From SHZI01 sp963802215 (GTDB lineage Bacteria > Pseudomonadota > Gammaproteobacteria > Steroidobacterales > GCA-2729495), in assembly GCA_963802215.1 (NCBI GenBank), contig CAWDHQ010000002.1, forward strand, positions 744,001 through 808,000: DNA of 64,000 nt, in the 5' to 3' direction. This document shows positions 30,504 through 39,545 of this stretch, one piece after another (the first letter of the stretch is position 1; every line of letters starts with the position of its first letter). The translations under genes were made by a program, and so were the position numbers. Under the pieces are notes generated by a model. It was not told the origin of the DNA. It was given only the letters and a program-made list of their open reading frames with translations, and did not search any database.

Positions 30504-32362
30504 GGTTTCGTCGCCGGCTTGCGCTTCAGTTCAGCGGGAATGAACTCGTCCTGTACCAGCGTCGCGAGCAAGGCGGGTGGCAGCACGCCCTGGGCCAGCA
30601 CGAAGTCGTTGAAGCGCTGGCGGGCGAAGCGGCTGCCCAGGGTGACTTCCGTGCTGGCGCGCAGTTCCAGCAGGCGCTGGTAGCCGTAGAAGTAGCTCGT
30701 TGCCTGGCCCGGAGCGCGGAAGGTGTAGCGTTGCAGTTCCTGTTCCGCATTGGCCTCGGTGATCACCACTTCGTCGACGAGCACCCGGCGTGCTTCGTCG
30801 AGGCTGATGGTGCCCTGCTGCAGGCCCGGATCGAGGAAGGCGCGTGCCGCCCGGAGAAGGCGGAACTGGAGCGCGATCAGCTGGCCATCGAGGGGCAGGT
30901 AGGGCTGGGTCTCTGCCTCGGCATACAGGGCCCAGCCCTCCACGTTCACGCTGTTGAATGCGAAGAGCGCACGTGCCAGTGACACGCCGTTCTCCACCAT
31001 GCTCGCAAATTGCAGCTCGTGGCCCGGGCGCGCCTCGTGGGCGGTAAGCGTCCAGGTCACCGCGTCGAAGGTGAAGTCCTCGAGACGCCGCGCCGGGGCC
31101 TCACCCTCGACGGGCGGCATGGTGAGCGGCAGCACGAACTCGCCCCGTTCGCCCTGGTTGTTGATGAAGGGCGGCGGCTTCATCTGCGGCGACGGCACCG
31201 AGGCGCTCTCCGCCGTTGTGGCCAGCCGGATGATCGCCTCGCGCTCCGGCAGCGTCGCAATCTTCCGGGTCCTGATGATGTCCTCGATCACGGCCAGCCG
31301 CTCCCGGTAGAGGGGCAGGGTGGCCTCGCCCGCCACCTGGCGGCTGCGCAACTCCCGGATGACGCTGGCGTAGTCGCTGGCCTCGAGCCCGAGGTCCCGC
31401 GCGACTACGGGGGCCAGGGCGATCATCTGGTTGCGGACCTCCATGAAGGCTGTCCGCGCCCGGGCCGCGAGCTCTGCCGCCGGAATGTCCACGCCCACTT
31501 CCCGCAGGCGGATGGCGTACAGCTCGGCTGGCAGACGGAAGTCCTCCCGGGCCCCTGGCAGCACCTCCCGCCGCAGGAAGTCGTCGTAGGCCGCGATCTG
31601 CAACCTCAGTTCCTTCAGCGCCTTGTCGCCGTCCTTCACCTTGTACTGGTCGAGCAGTTCCGCGATGCCGTCGAGGTACAGGGAGCTGTTGGCGAGCTGC
31701 TGCTCGAGCTCGTCGCGGAGCGGATAGAGCAACCCGATCGTCCCCAGCTGCTCCCGGACCCGGGCCTCGGCCAGGACGGCGATCGGGGTATAGCCCTCCT
31801 CGAGGCCGGCGTAGCGCCGCAGGCGGATGGCGGCGGCCGGGTGCCGTTCGCGGGCAACCTGTTCCGTCAGCAGGGCACGGACGCCGCTGTAGGCCAGTTC
31901 GGCGACGTCGAAGCCCGGCAGCAGGTAGCGCTGGTTCGCTTCCTGGATCGCGGCCTGCAGCAGCGCGTCCTGTCTGAGGATCTCCAGGTCCTGGACGACA
32001 CGCGGATCCCTGACGGTGGCGCGTCGCTCGTCCAGCTCCCGGGCGGCGGACGTGAACGCGGCCCGGATCCGGTCGCTGAGCGCGAGCCCGAGGTCGGCGA
32101 CGCGGTTGTCCACGCCGGCGACGCCGATCTCGCTGGCCATCTCCGGGAAGAAGCGCGCGTAGGTGTCGAGCAGGATCTGGGCCTCGGTATTGCTCTTCGC
32201 GATCCACACCGGCTGGCGTGCCTCGGGCTCGGCGGGGTCCGTGGCCTCCTGGGCGATGACTGCGCTGGTGGTCAGCAACAGCGCCGGCAGGAGCGCCTTT
32301 AGGCGCGACCAACGTCTTTCTGTCGCGCCTAAAGGCGCTCCTACTCGTGTATTCATCGTCAT
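30500..32362 (-). CDS. DUF885 family secreted protein
   Basis: A 620-residue protein of the DUF885 family, largely helical and distantly M3/M32 peptidase-like. A candidate zinc motif is present in TAHEARPGHELQF (HEARPGH, close to HExxxGH), which suggests a metal-dependent hydrolase. An N-terminal signal peptide is followed by AVIAQ. Residues 7-25 of that signal region (VGAPLGATERRWSRLKALL) are encoded by a paired REP. The start overlaps the cysK-like stop by 4 nt. Substrate unknown. Confidence 0.8.
   Translation of the reverse strand: MTMNTRVGAPLGATERRWSRLKALLPALLLTTSAVIAQEATDPAEPEARQPVWIAKSNTEAQILLDTYARFFPEMASEIGVAGVDNRVADLGLALSDRIRAAFTSAARELDERRATVRDPRVVQDLEILRQDALLQAAIQEANQRYLLPGFDVAELAYSGVRALLTEQVARERHPAAAIRLRRYAGLEEGYTPIAVLAEARVREQLGTIGLLYPLRDELEQQLANSSLYLDGIAELLDQYKVKDGDKALKELRLQIAAYDDFLRREVLPGAREDFRLPAELYAIRLREVGVDIPAAELAARARTAFMEVRNQMIALAPVVARDLGLEASDYASVIRELRSRQVAGEATLPLYRERLAVIEDIIRTRKIATLPEREAIIRLATTAESASVPSPQMKPPPFINNQGERGEFVLPLTMPPVEGEAPARRLEDFTFDAVTWTLTAHEARPGHELQFASMVENGVSLARALFAFNSVNVEGWALYAEAETQPYLPLDGQLIALQFRLLRAARAFLDPGLQQGTISLDEARRVLVDEVVITEANAEQELQRYTFRAPGQATSYFYGYQRLLELRASTEVTLGSRFARQRFNDFVLAQGVLPPALLATLVQDEFIPAELKRKPATKP
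32287..32344. repeat. Paired REP inside the 5' end of the DUF885 gene
   Basis: Inverted pair of the CGCCTTTAGGCG subtype lying in frame within the signal-peptide region of the gene. The distal arm has GCAGGAGCG instead of GTAGGAGCG. Confidence 0.85.
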
Positions 32363-33372
32363 CCCTCCAGCTTAAGCCATTCGGGCAGGGCCAGGCCCCG
32401 TCCGGCGAGAAATTCCCGGTTGAAGAGCCGCTGGCGGTAACGCAGGCCCGAGTCGCAGAGGACGGTGACGATCACGTGGCCCGGGCCCAGCGCCTGCGCC
32501 AGGCGCAGGGCGCCCGCGACGTTGACTCCACTGGATCCTCCGAGCAGGAGTCCTTCGCTCCGGATCAGGTCGTAGACCAGGGGAATGGATTCGCTGTCGG
32601 GGATCTGGAAGGGGTGCTCCACCGGGGTGTCGGCGAAGTTGGCCGTGATGCGGCTGGTGCCGATGCCTTCGCTGATCGAGCTGCCCTCCGACTTCAGCTC
32701 CCCGTTCGTGAACCAGTTGTAGAGGGCCGAGCCCTGCGGGTCAGCGAGGCCGATCCGGACGGACTTCTTCCGCGACCGGAGGCCCCGGGCGGTTCCGGCC
32801 AGCGTCCCGCCGGTGCCGACGGAGCAGATGAACGCATCGACCCGCCCGCCGGTCTGGTCCCAGATCTCCGCCGCCGTGGTCCGTTCGTGGTATTCCCGAT
32901 TGGCCACGTTGTCGAACTGGTTGGCCCAGACGGCGCCGTTGGGCGCCGTCGCCGCGAGTTCCTCCGCAAGCCGCCGCGAGGTGTGCACGAAATGGTTCGG
33001 ATCCCGGAAGGGCACCGCCGGGACCAGCCGGACCTCGGCGCCGTAGGCCCGCAGGGTGTCCACCTTGTCCCTGCTCTGGTTGTCCGGCATCACGATGACG
33101 GTCGGGTAGCCCAGGCAGTTGCCGACGACGGCGAGGCCGATCCCGGTGTTGCCCGCCGTGCCCTCGACGATGATGCCGCCGGGCCGGAGCTGGCCGCGGC
33201 GTTCCGCGTCCCGGACGATCCCCAGCGCCGCCCGGTCCTTCACTGAACCGCCCGGGTTCATGAACTCCGCCTTGCCGAGGATCTCGCAGCCCGTGGCGTC
33301 GGAGACCTTGTTGAGCCGGATCAGTGGCGTCCTGCCGATGCTGTCGATCAGCGACGGAAAGGGGGACTGCAT
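32359..33372 (-). CDS. Cysteine synthase-like PLP enzyme
   Basis: A 337-residue fold-type II PLP enzyme. Lys of the Schiff base in NPGGSVKDRAALGI, the asparagine loop as GTAGNTGIGLA (where classical CysK has TSGNTG), glycine-rich SVGTGGTLAG, and LLLGGSSGVNVAGA. Most likely makes cysteine from O-acetylserine and sulfide; the altered loop leaves room for another acceptor, as in CysK-like or cystathionine beta-synthase-like paralogues. It lies 6 nt after prfA on the same strand. Confidence 0.85.
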   Translation of the reverse strand: MQSPFPSLIDSIGRTPLIRLNKVSDATGCEILGKAEFMNPGGSVKDRAALGIVRDAERRGQLRPGGIIVEGTAGNTGIGLAVVGNCLGYPTVIVMPDNQSRDKVDTLRAYGAEVRLVPAVPFRDPNHFVHTSRRLAEELAATAPNGAVWANQFDNVANREYHERTTAAEIWDQTGGRVDAFICSVGTGGTLAGTARGLRSRKKSVRIGLADPQGSALYNWFTNGELKSEGSSISEGIGTSRITANFADTPVEHPFQIPDSESIPLVYDLIRSEGLLLGGSSGVNVAGALRLAQALGPGHVIVTVLCDSGLRYRQRLFNREFLAGRGLALPEWLKLEG

Positions 33373-33378
33373 GCGAAT

Positions 33379-34461
33379 TCAACCTTCGAGGGCGGCGAGC
33401 TGTTCGGCCTGGTATTCGTTGATGAGGGGCTCGACGAGGGCGTCCAGCTTGCCTTCCAGGATGTCATCGAGCTTGTACAGCGTGAGATTGATGCGGTGGT
33501 CCGTGACCCGGCTCTGGGCATAGTTATAGGTGCGGATGCGCTCCGACCTGTCACCGGTGCCGACCTGGCTCTTGCGGCGGGCTGCCTGCTCGCTGCTCTG
33601 CTTCTGCCGGGCCTGGTCCAGCAGCTTCGCCTGCAGCAGCTTCAGGGCGCGCGCGCGGTTCTTGTGCTGTGAACGCTCGTCCTGGCACTCCACCACGAGG
33701 CCGGTGGGCAGGTGGGTGATGCGCACGGCCGAGTCCGTCTTGTTGACGTGCTGGCCGCCGGCGCCGGAGGCCCGGTAGGTGTCCGTGCGCAGCTCCGCGG
33801 GGTTGATCGCGATGGCGTCGATTTCCTCCGGCTCCGGCAGCACCGCGACGGTGCAGGTCGAGGTGTGCACTCGCCCCTGGGCCTCGGTCTCCGGGACGCG
33901 CTGGACCCGGTGGGCGCCGGACTCGAACTTGAGGCGCGAGTAGGCGCCGCGCCCGATGATCCGGCTGATGATCTCCTTGAAGCCGCCGTGCTCGCCGCCG
34001 TTGGAGTTCACCACCTCGATCTGCCAGCCGCGGCCCTCGGCGTACCGGGAATACATGCGGAAGAGGTCGCCGGCGAAGATCGCCGCCTCGTCGCCGCCGG
34101 CGGCCGCCCGGATCTCCAGGTAGATGTTGCTGTCGTCGAGGGGGTCCTTCGGGATCAGCTGGAGGCGCACCCGGGCCTCCAGGTCCTCCAGTTCGCTGCG
34201 GATGCGACCGACCTCTTCCTGGCCCAGCCGCCGTATGTCGGCGTCGCTGTCGGCCAGCATCTCGGCCGCCGTCGCCTGGTCGGCCTCGGTCTTCCGCCAC
34301 TGCCGGAACAGGTTCACCACCGGCATGAGCTGGGAGTATTCCCGGGACATGTCGCGAAACCTGCCCTGATCACTCATCACCCGGGGATCGTTCAGCAGCT
34401 CGCCGAGTTCCTCGGAACGTGCGACGAGTTTCTCGAGCTTTTCGACGATGGAGGGCTGCAT
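33379..34461 (-). CDS. prfA: Peptide chain release factor 1
   Basis: Terminates translation at UAA and UAG. It has 360 residues with the catalytic GGQ in ASGAGGQHVNKTDSAVRI and the anticodon-like tripeptide region (REIS/PVT zone in domain 2). UAG reading is relevant here because many genes in the window end in a REP-derived TAG. hemA, usually just upstream, is not present; a divergent TPR gene starts within 20-odd nt instead. Confidence 0.97.
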   Translation of the reverse strand: MQPSIVEKLEKLVARSEELGELLNDPRVMSDQGRFRDMSREYSQLMPVVNLFRQWRKTEADQATAAEMLADSDADIRRLGQEEVGRIRSELEDLEARVRLQLIPKDPLDDSNIYLEIRAAAGGDEAAIFAGDLFRMYSRYAEGRGWQIEVVNSNGGEHGGFKEIISRIIGRGAYSRLKFESGAHRVQRVPETEAQGRVHTSTCTVAVLPEPEEIDAIAINPAELRTDTYRASGAGGQHVNKTDSAVRITHLPTGLVVECQDERSQHKNRARALKLLQAKLLDQARQKQSSEQAARRKSQVGTGDRSERIRTYNYAQSRVTDHRINLTLYKLDDILEGKLDALVEPLINEYQAEQLAALEG

Positions 34462-34480
34462 TCCCGTTATTATCCCTGAT

Positions 34481-36172
34481 GTGATTCCCGACGCTAACCG
34501 CGCACCTTACCTCACGCCAATCCGTAGCCGGATCCGCCGGTGGTCCGGGACGCTGCTCCTGACGATGCTGCTGGGCGCACTGGCCCCGGCCGATGCTGCC
34601 CCCGACCCCGACGAGTTGCTGCGCGACGCGGAGGCGGCGCTCGGCAACCGGGATCTGCCGGGGGCGGCGGCTGCCTTCGTCGGGGCTGCCGAGGCTTCCC
34701 CGGATGTCACCCTGGCGGAACGCGCCACCCAGTTCACGTTCGGCGCGGGATTCGATGCCCTCGCCGAACGGGCCGCCGCCCGCTGGGCGGCTCTCGCGCC
34801 GGACAATCCCCTGCCGCGGGAGGTGCTCGGGCGGCTGAAGCTGCGCCGGCATGCCGTGGACGAGGCCACCGCCGATCTCCTGGCGGCGCTCGGTCCCGGC
34901 GAGCCGCGGCGGGACGAGATTTACCTGGCGCTGGCCGCGGACCTGTCGGCGGAAGACAACGCCGCGCTCGTCACCCGGGCGCTCGCGCGGCTCACCGCCC
35001 TCGATCCTCTGGCACCGGGGCTGCAGCTCGCGCTGGGCACCGCGGCCCTGCGCTCGGGCGACTACGACCTGGCGCTGGGTGCTGCCGAAACGGCGGCGCT
35101 GGACGATCCGGAATGGCCGGAGCCCCAGCTGTTGATGGCTCGCGCCCTGGCCGCCTCCGGCCGCAGCGAGGAGGCACTGGCCAAGGCGGAGGCCATCAGC
35201 ACCGCCGCCCCGAATCCCCTGATCGACCTCGAGTACGCGCGGCTGCTGGCAGACATGGGCAAGGCAGACGAAGCGCGGGAAAGGCTCGCCGGCCTGGCCG
35301 CCCGGTTCGGTGATCGCCCGGAGATCAATCGCACGCTGGCCTTCCTCGATCTCGCGGCGGGCAACCTGGATGCGGCCGACCAGCGCTTCGACGCCCTCGA
35401 CGACGCGGGCGCGGACCGCTTCGAGTCCTTCTACTTCCGCGCGCAGATCGCGTCCGAACGCGGCGACCCGGAGGATGCCCGGCGCTACTTCGGTCGCATC
35501 AGCTCCGGCCCTTATCTGGTCCCGGCCCAGCTGGCGATCGCCGAGAGCCTCGTCCGGGACGGCGAGGCGGGTCAGGCCGTGGATCACCTCACGGCCTTCG
35601 GGTTCGATCACCCGGCCCAGGCTTTCGAGGTGCTGGAGTACAAGGCGCAGATCCTGCAGGCGATGAAGCGCCCGGACGAGGCGCTGGCGACTTACGGCGA
35701 GGCCCTGCAGTACAAGCCGACCGCGGTCCCGGTCCTGCTCGCCCGCGGCGGGCTGCTCGAGCAGGAGGGCCGCATCCGTGAAGCCCTGGCGGACCTCGAG
35801 CGGGCCGTGGAGATCGCCCCGGACGACCCGATGGCCGCGAACGCCTATGGGTACATCCTGGCCAATCGCACCCGCCAGGCCCGCAAGGCCTGGGGCTACG
35901 TCCGCCGCGCCTACGAGATCGAACCCGGCAGCGCCGCCATCCAGGACAGCGTGGGCTGGGCGCTCTTCAAGCTTGGGCGCATCGAGGAGGCCCGCAGCCA
36001 TCTCGAGGAGGCACTGGACCTGCTGCCCGATCCCGAGATCGCGAGTCACCTCGCCGACGTACTCTGGAAGCTGGGCGACCGGGACACCGCCACCGACCTC
36101 CTCGTGTCGGCCGCGGTGGCGTTTCCGGACAGCAAGCCGGTCCGGGACACTGCCGAACGCCTGCTGGACTAG
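34481..36172 (+). CDS. Periplasmic tetratricopeptide repeat protein
   Basis: About 563 residues from the GTG at 34481 (an ATG at 34448 would overlap prfA). A basic N-region and the helix GTLLLTMLLGALAPADAA form a signal peptide. The rest is arrays of TPR-like helical pairs, clearest at the C-terminus (ATYGEALQYKPTAVPVLLAR; YEIEPGSAAIQDSVGWALFK; LLPDPEIASHLADVLWKLGD). Position before lolB matches LbcA of pseudomonads, a partner of the CtpA protease, but no lipobox Cys is visible here. The role is inferred from position only. Confidence 0.8.
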   Translation: MIPDANRAPYLTPIRSRIRRWSGTLLLTMLLGALAPADAAPDPDELLRDAEAALGNRDLPGAAAAFVGAAEASPDVTLAERATQFTFGAGFDALAERAAARWAALAPDNPLPREVLGRLKLRRHAVDEATADLLAALGPGEPRRDEIYLALAADLSAEDNAALVTRALARLTALDPLAPGLQLALGTAALRSGDYDLALGAAETAALDDPEWPEPQLLMARALAASGRSEEALAKAEAISTAAPNPLIDLEYARLLADMGKADEARERLAGLAARFGDRPEINRTLAFLDLAAGNLDAADQRFDALDDAGADRFESFYFRAQIASERGDPEDARRYFGRISSGPYLVPAQLAIAESLVRDGEAGQAVDHLTAFGFDHPAQAFEVLEYKAQILQAMKRPDEALATYGEALQYKPTAVPVLLARGGLLEQEGRIREALADLERAVEIAPDDPMAANAYGYILANRTRQARKAWGYVRRAYEIEPGSAAIQDSVGWALFKLGRIEEARSHLEEALDLLPDPEIASHLADVLWKLGDRDTATDLLVSAAVAFPDSKPVRDTAERLLD

Positions 36173-36175
36173 CCG

Positions 36176-36811
36176 ATGCCGAACTGGGGTCGCCTCCCGA
36201 GGTACCTGCTGCCGGCGGTCGTGGCCGGCGGCCTGCTGGGCGGTTGCGCGGCACCGTCGAGGATCGATGCGGTCCCCGCCACGGATCCGGCGGCGCGGCG
36301 CGCCGCCATCGAGGCCGCCAGCCACTGGGAGGCCCGGGGGCGGATTGCCCTGAAGACGCCAGGCACGAGCGGCCAGGGCAATTTTGCCTGGGTCCAGACG
36401 GGTGATACCACCGTGCTCCGGGTGGCCGGTCCCTTCGGGGCCGGCGCCTACGAGATCCGCTGGGAGCCCGCGCGCCTCACGGTCCTGTCCGGTCGTGGCG
36501 AGGTGGCGGCCGACTACGCCGGCCCGGACGCTGCCCGGCGATTTCTGGAGGAACAGCTGGGCTGGTCACTGCCTGTGGCGAATGCCCGGTACTGGCTCCT
36601 GGGCCTGGCCGGTCCGGACACTTCCGCCATCGAAACGCGCGACGGCAGCGGGTTGCTGGCTGCACTGGCCCAGGACGGGTGGGACGTGAGCTATGGCGAG
36701 TACCGTGCGCAGGGCGCGGTGGCCCTGCCGCGCAAGCTGGACCTGTCGGGCAGTGCGGGGCGCATCCGGCTCGTGATCGATCATTGGGATATTGAGTGGC
36801 GGGATTTCTGA
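36176..36811 (+). CDS. lolB: Outer-membrane lipoprotein receptor LolB
   Basis: Accepts lipoproteins from LolA and inserts them into the outer membrane. It has 211 residues with a lipoprotein signal (VVAGGLLGGCAAP, Cys at about 24), then the LolB half-barrel with WEARGRIALKTPGTSGQGNFAW and a C-terminal strand IRLVIDHWDIEW. It begins 3 nt after the TPR gene. ispE, the usual next gene, is missing. Confidence 0.93.
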   Translation: MPNWGRLPRYLLPAVVAGGLLGGCAAPSRIDAVPATDPAARRAAIEAASHWEARGRIALKTPGTSGQGNFAWVQTGDTTVLRVAGPFGAGAYEIRWEPARLTVLSGRGEVAADYAGPDAARRFLEEQLGWSLPVANARYWLLGLAGPDTSAIETRDGSGLLAALAQDGWDVSYGEYRAQGAVALPRKLDLSGSAGRIRLVIDHWDIEWRDF

Positions 36812-36857
36812 CTGGCCGCCTGACAGCGTAAGATTGCGCGGGCGGCGCAGACGCACT

Positions 36858-36932
36858 TGGGGCGTAGCCAAGTGGTAAGGCAGCGGGTTTTGATCCCGCC
36901 ATCCGTAGGTTCGAATCCTACCGCCCCAGCCA
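36858..36932 (+). tRNA. tRNA-Gln (anticodon TTG)
   Basis: Complete cloverleaf: acceptor TGGGGCG pairs CGCCCCA, anticodon loop TTTTGAT within stem GCGGG/CCCGC, T-loop TTCGAAT, discriminator G and encoded CCA. The 75-nt gene stands between lolB and prs, its usual place. Direct repeats of TTTTCCAGGGA follow it (36933-36965). Confidence 0.97.
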
Positions 36933-36981
36933 GTTTTCCAGGGAATTTTCCAGGGATTTTTCCAGGTACCAGCGATCTTCA

Positions 36982-37935
36982 ATGGACGTAACCAACCTAG
37001 CGATCCTCTCCGGGAATGCCAATCCCGACCTGGCCCTGCGCATAGCCAAGCACCTTATGCAGCCGCTCGGCCGCGCACAGGTCGGGCGCTTCAGCGACGG
37101 TGAAGTCCTGGTGGAGGTCTACGAGAACGTGCGGGGACGGGACGTCTTTCTCGTGCAGTCCACCTGCCCGCCGGTAAACGACAACCTGATGGAGCTGCTG
37201 GTGCTTGCCGATGCGTGTCGCCGCTCGTCGGCCGCGAGCATCACCGCCGTGATTCCCTACTTCGGCTACGCCCGGCAGGACCGGCGGCCCCGGGCTGCGC
37301 GGGTGCCGATCACCGCCAGCATGGTGGCCCGCATGATCTCCGAGGCCGGCATCAACCACGTGCTCACCGTGGACCTCCATGCCGACCAGATCCAGGGCTT
37401 CTTCTCCATTCCCGTGGACAACGTCTATTCCTCGCCGGTCCTCCTCGGCGACCTCTGGCGGCAAAAGTATTCCGACATGGTGGTGGTCTCGCCCGACGTG
37501 GGTGGCGTCGTCCGTGCCCGCGCCATCGCGAAGCGCATGGACGATGCGGACCTTGCCATCATCGACAAGCGCCGGCCGCGGGCCAACGTGTCGGAAGTGA
37601 TGAACATCATCGGCGAGGTCGAGGGCAAGGTCTGCGTCCTGGTGGACGACATGGTGGATACCGCGGGCACCCTGTGCCACGCTGCCGGCGCGCTTAAGGA
37701 GCACGGGGCCCAGAAGGTGCTGGCCTACGTCACCCACGCCGTCCTGTCGGGTCCCGCCGTGGAGCGGATCGCGGCCTCGCAGCTCGACGAGCTGGTGGTC
37801 ACGGACACCATCCCCCTGTCCCCGGCCGCCATCGCCACCGGCCGGATCCGCCAGCTCTCCGTGGCTGAACTGCTGGGCGAGACCATGCGACGCATCAGCT
37901 CGGCCGAGTCGGTCAGCTCCCTCTACCTGGACTGA
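36982..37935 (+). CDS. prs: Ribose-phosphate pyrophosphokinase
   Basis: Makes PRPP from ribose-5-phosphate and ATP. It has 317 residues with VQSTCPPVNDNLMELL, the RQDRRPRAARVPI flexible loop (R/K catalytic), TVDLHADQIQGFF for metal binding, and the PRPP loop VLVDDMVDTAGTL. It lies downstream of tRNA-Gln and upstream of rplY, a conserved order. Confidence 0.97.
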   Translation: MDVTNLAILSGNANPDLALRIAKHLMQPLGRAQVGRFSDGEVLVEVYENVRGRDVFLVQSTCPPVNDNLMELLVLADACRRSSAASITAVIPYFGYARQDRRPRAARVPITASMVARMISEAGINHVLTVDLHADQIQGFFSIPVDNVYSSPVLLGDLWRQKYSDMVVVSPDVGGVVRARAIAKRMDDADLAIIDKRRPRANVSEVMNIIGEVEGKVCVLVDDMVDTAGTLCHAAGALKEHGAQKVLAYVTHAVLSGPAVERIAASQLDELVVTDTIPLSPAAIATGRIRQLSVAELLGETMRRISSAESVSSLYLD

Positions 37936-37941
37936 GCGCCG

Positions 37942-37964
37942 GTAGGAGCGCCTTGAGGCGCGAC
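37942..37964. repeat. Single REP after prs
   Basis: GTAGGAGCGCCTTGAGGCGC palindrome starting 7 nt after the prs stop codon. Here the gene's own TGA stop precedes the repeat. Confidence 0.8.
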
Positions 37965-37992
37965 CGGGGGTCCGGCCCGTGCTATCCTTCGC

Positions 37993-38026
37993 GGCCCGTT
38001 CGGGACGGGCCCCTGGTCGCAGGGGG
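37993..38026 (+). other. Two adjacent hairpins in the prs-rplY spacer
   Basis: GGCCCGT-TCGGG-ACGGGCC is followed at once by CCCCT-GGTCGC-AGGGG. They precede the rplY ribosome site by about 20 nt. They may be a terminator for prs or a structured rplY leader; there is no T-run. Seen by eye only. Confidence 0.45.
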
Positions 38027-38057
38027 TCCGGACAATCATCCTCTAGGAGTTACCAAA

Positions 38058-38801
38058 ATGGCACATCAGTTCAGTCTCGCCGCGGAAACCCGGCGCGATG
38101 CAGGGAAAGGTGCGAGCCGCCGCCTGCGTCGTGAAGGCAAGATCCCCGGCATTATGTATGGTGGCGGCCAGCCGCCCACGGGCGTGGCCTTTGACGCCAA
38201 TGCCCTGCACCGGAACATGGCGGAAGAGGCCTTCCTCTCCAGCATCCTCAACGTCACCCTCGACGGCAGGGAAATGCAGGCCATCGTCCGCGACTACCAG
38301 CCTCACCCGGCCAAGCGCGCCATACTGCACCTCGACCTGCAGCGCATCGTCGCCACCGAGAAGCTGCGCATGACGATCCCGCTGCACTTCATCAACGAAG
38401 AGCTGTCTCCGGGCGTAAAACTGGGCGGCGCCTCCGTCTCGCACCTGCTGACGGAGCTGGAAATCTCGTGCTTGCCGAAGGACCTGCCGGAATACATCGA
38501 GGTCGACATCGCCCCGATGCAGCTGAACGACATGCTGCACATCCGTGACCTGAAGCTGCCGGAAGGCGTCGAGGTGCCGGGCTTCGAGGCGAACTCCGAC
38601 AGCGACCTGCCTGTCGTGCACGTGCACGTCCTGCGCGCCGTCGAGGAGCCGACCCCCGAAGCAGCAGCCGCTGCCGAAGGCGCCGCTGCCCCGGCTGCCG
38701 GCGGCGACAAGGCGGCGACCGCGGAGAAGGCTGGCGACAAGGCTGCCGGCGACAAGGCCAAGCCTGCCGCCAAGCCGGCCGCCAAGGGCGACAAGAAGTA
38801 A
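38058..38801 (+). CDS. rplY: 50S ribosomal protein L25/general stress protein Ctc
   Basis: Binds 5S rRNA. The ATG at 38058, with TAGGAG 8-12 nt upstream, gives 247 residues: an L25 domain (GKGASRRLRREGKIPGIMYG), the TL5/Ctc C-terminal beta domain (ELEISCLPKDLPEYIEVDI), then an Ala/Lys/Asp-rich low-complexity tail of about 45 residues made of AGDKA-like units. In-frame sequence upstream of 38058 includes the REP and is not expected to be translated. Confidence 0.95.
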   Translation: MAHQFSLAAETRRDAGKGASRRLRREGKIPGIMYGGGQPPTGVAFDANALHRNMAEEAFLSSILNVTLDGREMQAIVRDYQPHPAKRAILHLDLQRIVATEKLRMTIPLHFINEELSPGVKLGGASVSHLLTELEISCLPKDLPEYIEVDIAPMQLNDMLHIRDLKLPEGVEVPGFEANSDSDLPVVHVHVLRAVEEPTPEAAAAAEGAAAPAAGGDKAATAEKAGDKAAGDKAKPAAKPAAKGDKK

Positions 38802-38809
38802 CGGGCGTT

Positions 38810-38865
38810 GTAGGAGCGCCTTTAGGCGCGATAGCCTGGTCGGTCGCGCGTAAACGCGCTCCTAC
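38810..38865. repeat. Paired REP between rplY and pth
   Basis: The left arm is the CGCCTTTAGGCG subtype; the right arm, read on the minus strand, is GTAGGAGCGCGTTTACGC. The right arm is the same variant as the copy split by the IS110 element at 45.8/46.9 kb, with one base difference. It ends 8 nt before the pth start. Confidence 0.88.
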
Positions 38866-38873
38866 ACACTGCC

Positions 38874-39497
38874 TTGAACAGCAGCGTCGAAACCCTCGTC
38901 ATCGTCGGCCTCGGCAACCCGGGGCCGAAGCACGCCGGCGACCGCCACAACGTGGGCTTCTGGTTCGTCGACCAGTTCGCGGCCCACATCGGCGGGCGCT
39001 TTTCCGCCGAGTCCAGGTTCCAGGGCGAGGAGTGCCGGGGCAGCCTGAACGGCCGCAACGTCCGGCTCATCAAGCCAGCCACGTTCATGAACCGCAGCGG
39101 CCAGTGTGTGCGCAAGGTACTCGACTACTACGGCCTGGCGGTGGAGCAGCTGCTGGTGGTCCACGACGAGCTCGACCTGCCGGCCGGCGTGGCCCGCCTG
39201 AAGAAGGGCGGGGGGCACGGCGGCCACAACGGCCTGCGGGACGTCGTCGCCACCTGCGGCCCGGACTTCCTGCGCCTGCGGCTGGGGATCGGGCATCCCG
39301 GACACAAGGACCTGGTGACCGACTACGTGCTGCACGCGCCTGGCAAGGCCGAGCGCGGCCAGATCCTGGATGCGATGGAGGCGGCGATCGGCGCGGTCGA
39401 GGTGCTGGCCCAGTCTGGCCTGGAGAAGGCCACGCAGCAGCTGCATTCAGCGACGCCGCGTAACGAGGCCACCGGGGAGTTTGGCCCGGCCGGCTAG
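38874..39497 (+). CDS. pth: Peptidyl-tRNA hydrolase
   Basis: Recycles peptidyl-tRNA released from stalled ribosomes. It has 207 residues: GLGNPGPKHAGDRHNVGF with the catalytic His, KPATFMNRSGQ, VVHDELDLPAG and GGGHGGHNGLRD. The only reasonable start is TTG at 38874, because no ATG or GTG is available before the conserved LVIVGLGNPG. A REP pair sits immediately upstream, so the ribosome site is unclear. Confidence 0.94.
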   Translation: MNSSVETLVIVGLGNPGPKHAGDRHNVGFWFVDQFAAHIGGRFSAESRFQGEECRGSLNGRNVRLIKPATFMNRSGQCVRKVLDYYGLAVEQLLVVHDELDLPAGVARLKKGGGHGGHNGLRDVVATCGPDFLRLRLGIGHPGHKDLVTDYVLHAPGKAERGQILDAMEAAIGAVEVLAQSGLEKATQQLHSATPRNEATGEFGPAG

Positions 39498-39545
39498 CGC
39501 AGCGCCGTATACACTGCGTCCCGTCCACCGACTGGAGCCACCCCC

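Noticed and set aside
37953..38057. Extended N-terminus for ribosomal protein L25
   Set aside because: The frame runs through a REP and hairpins; the ATG at 38058 has a good ribosome site and matches family starts.
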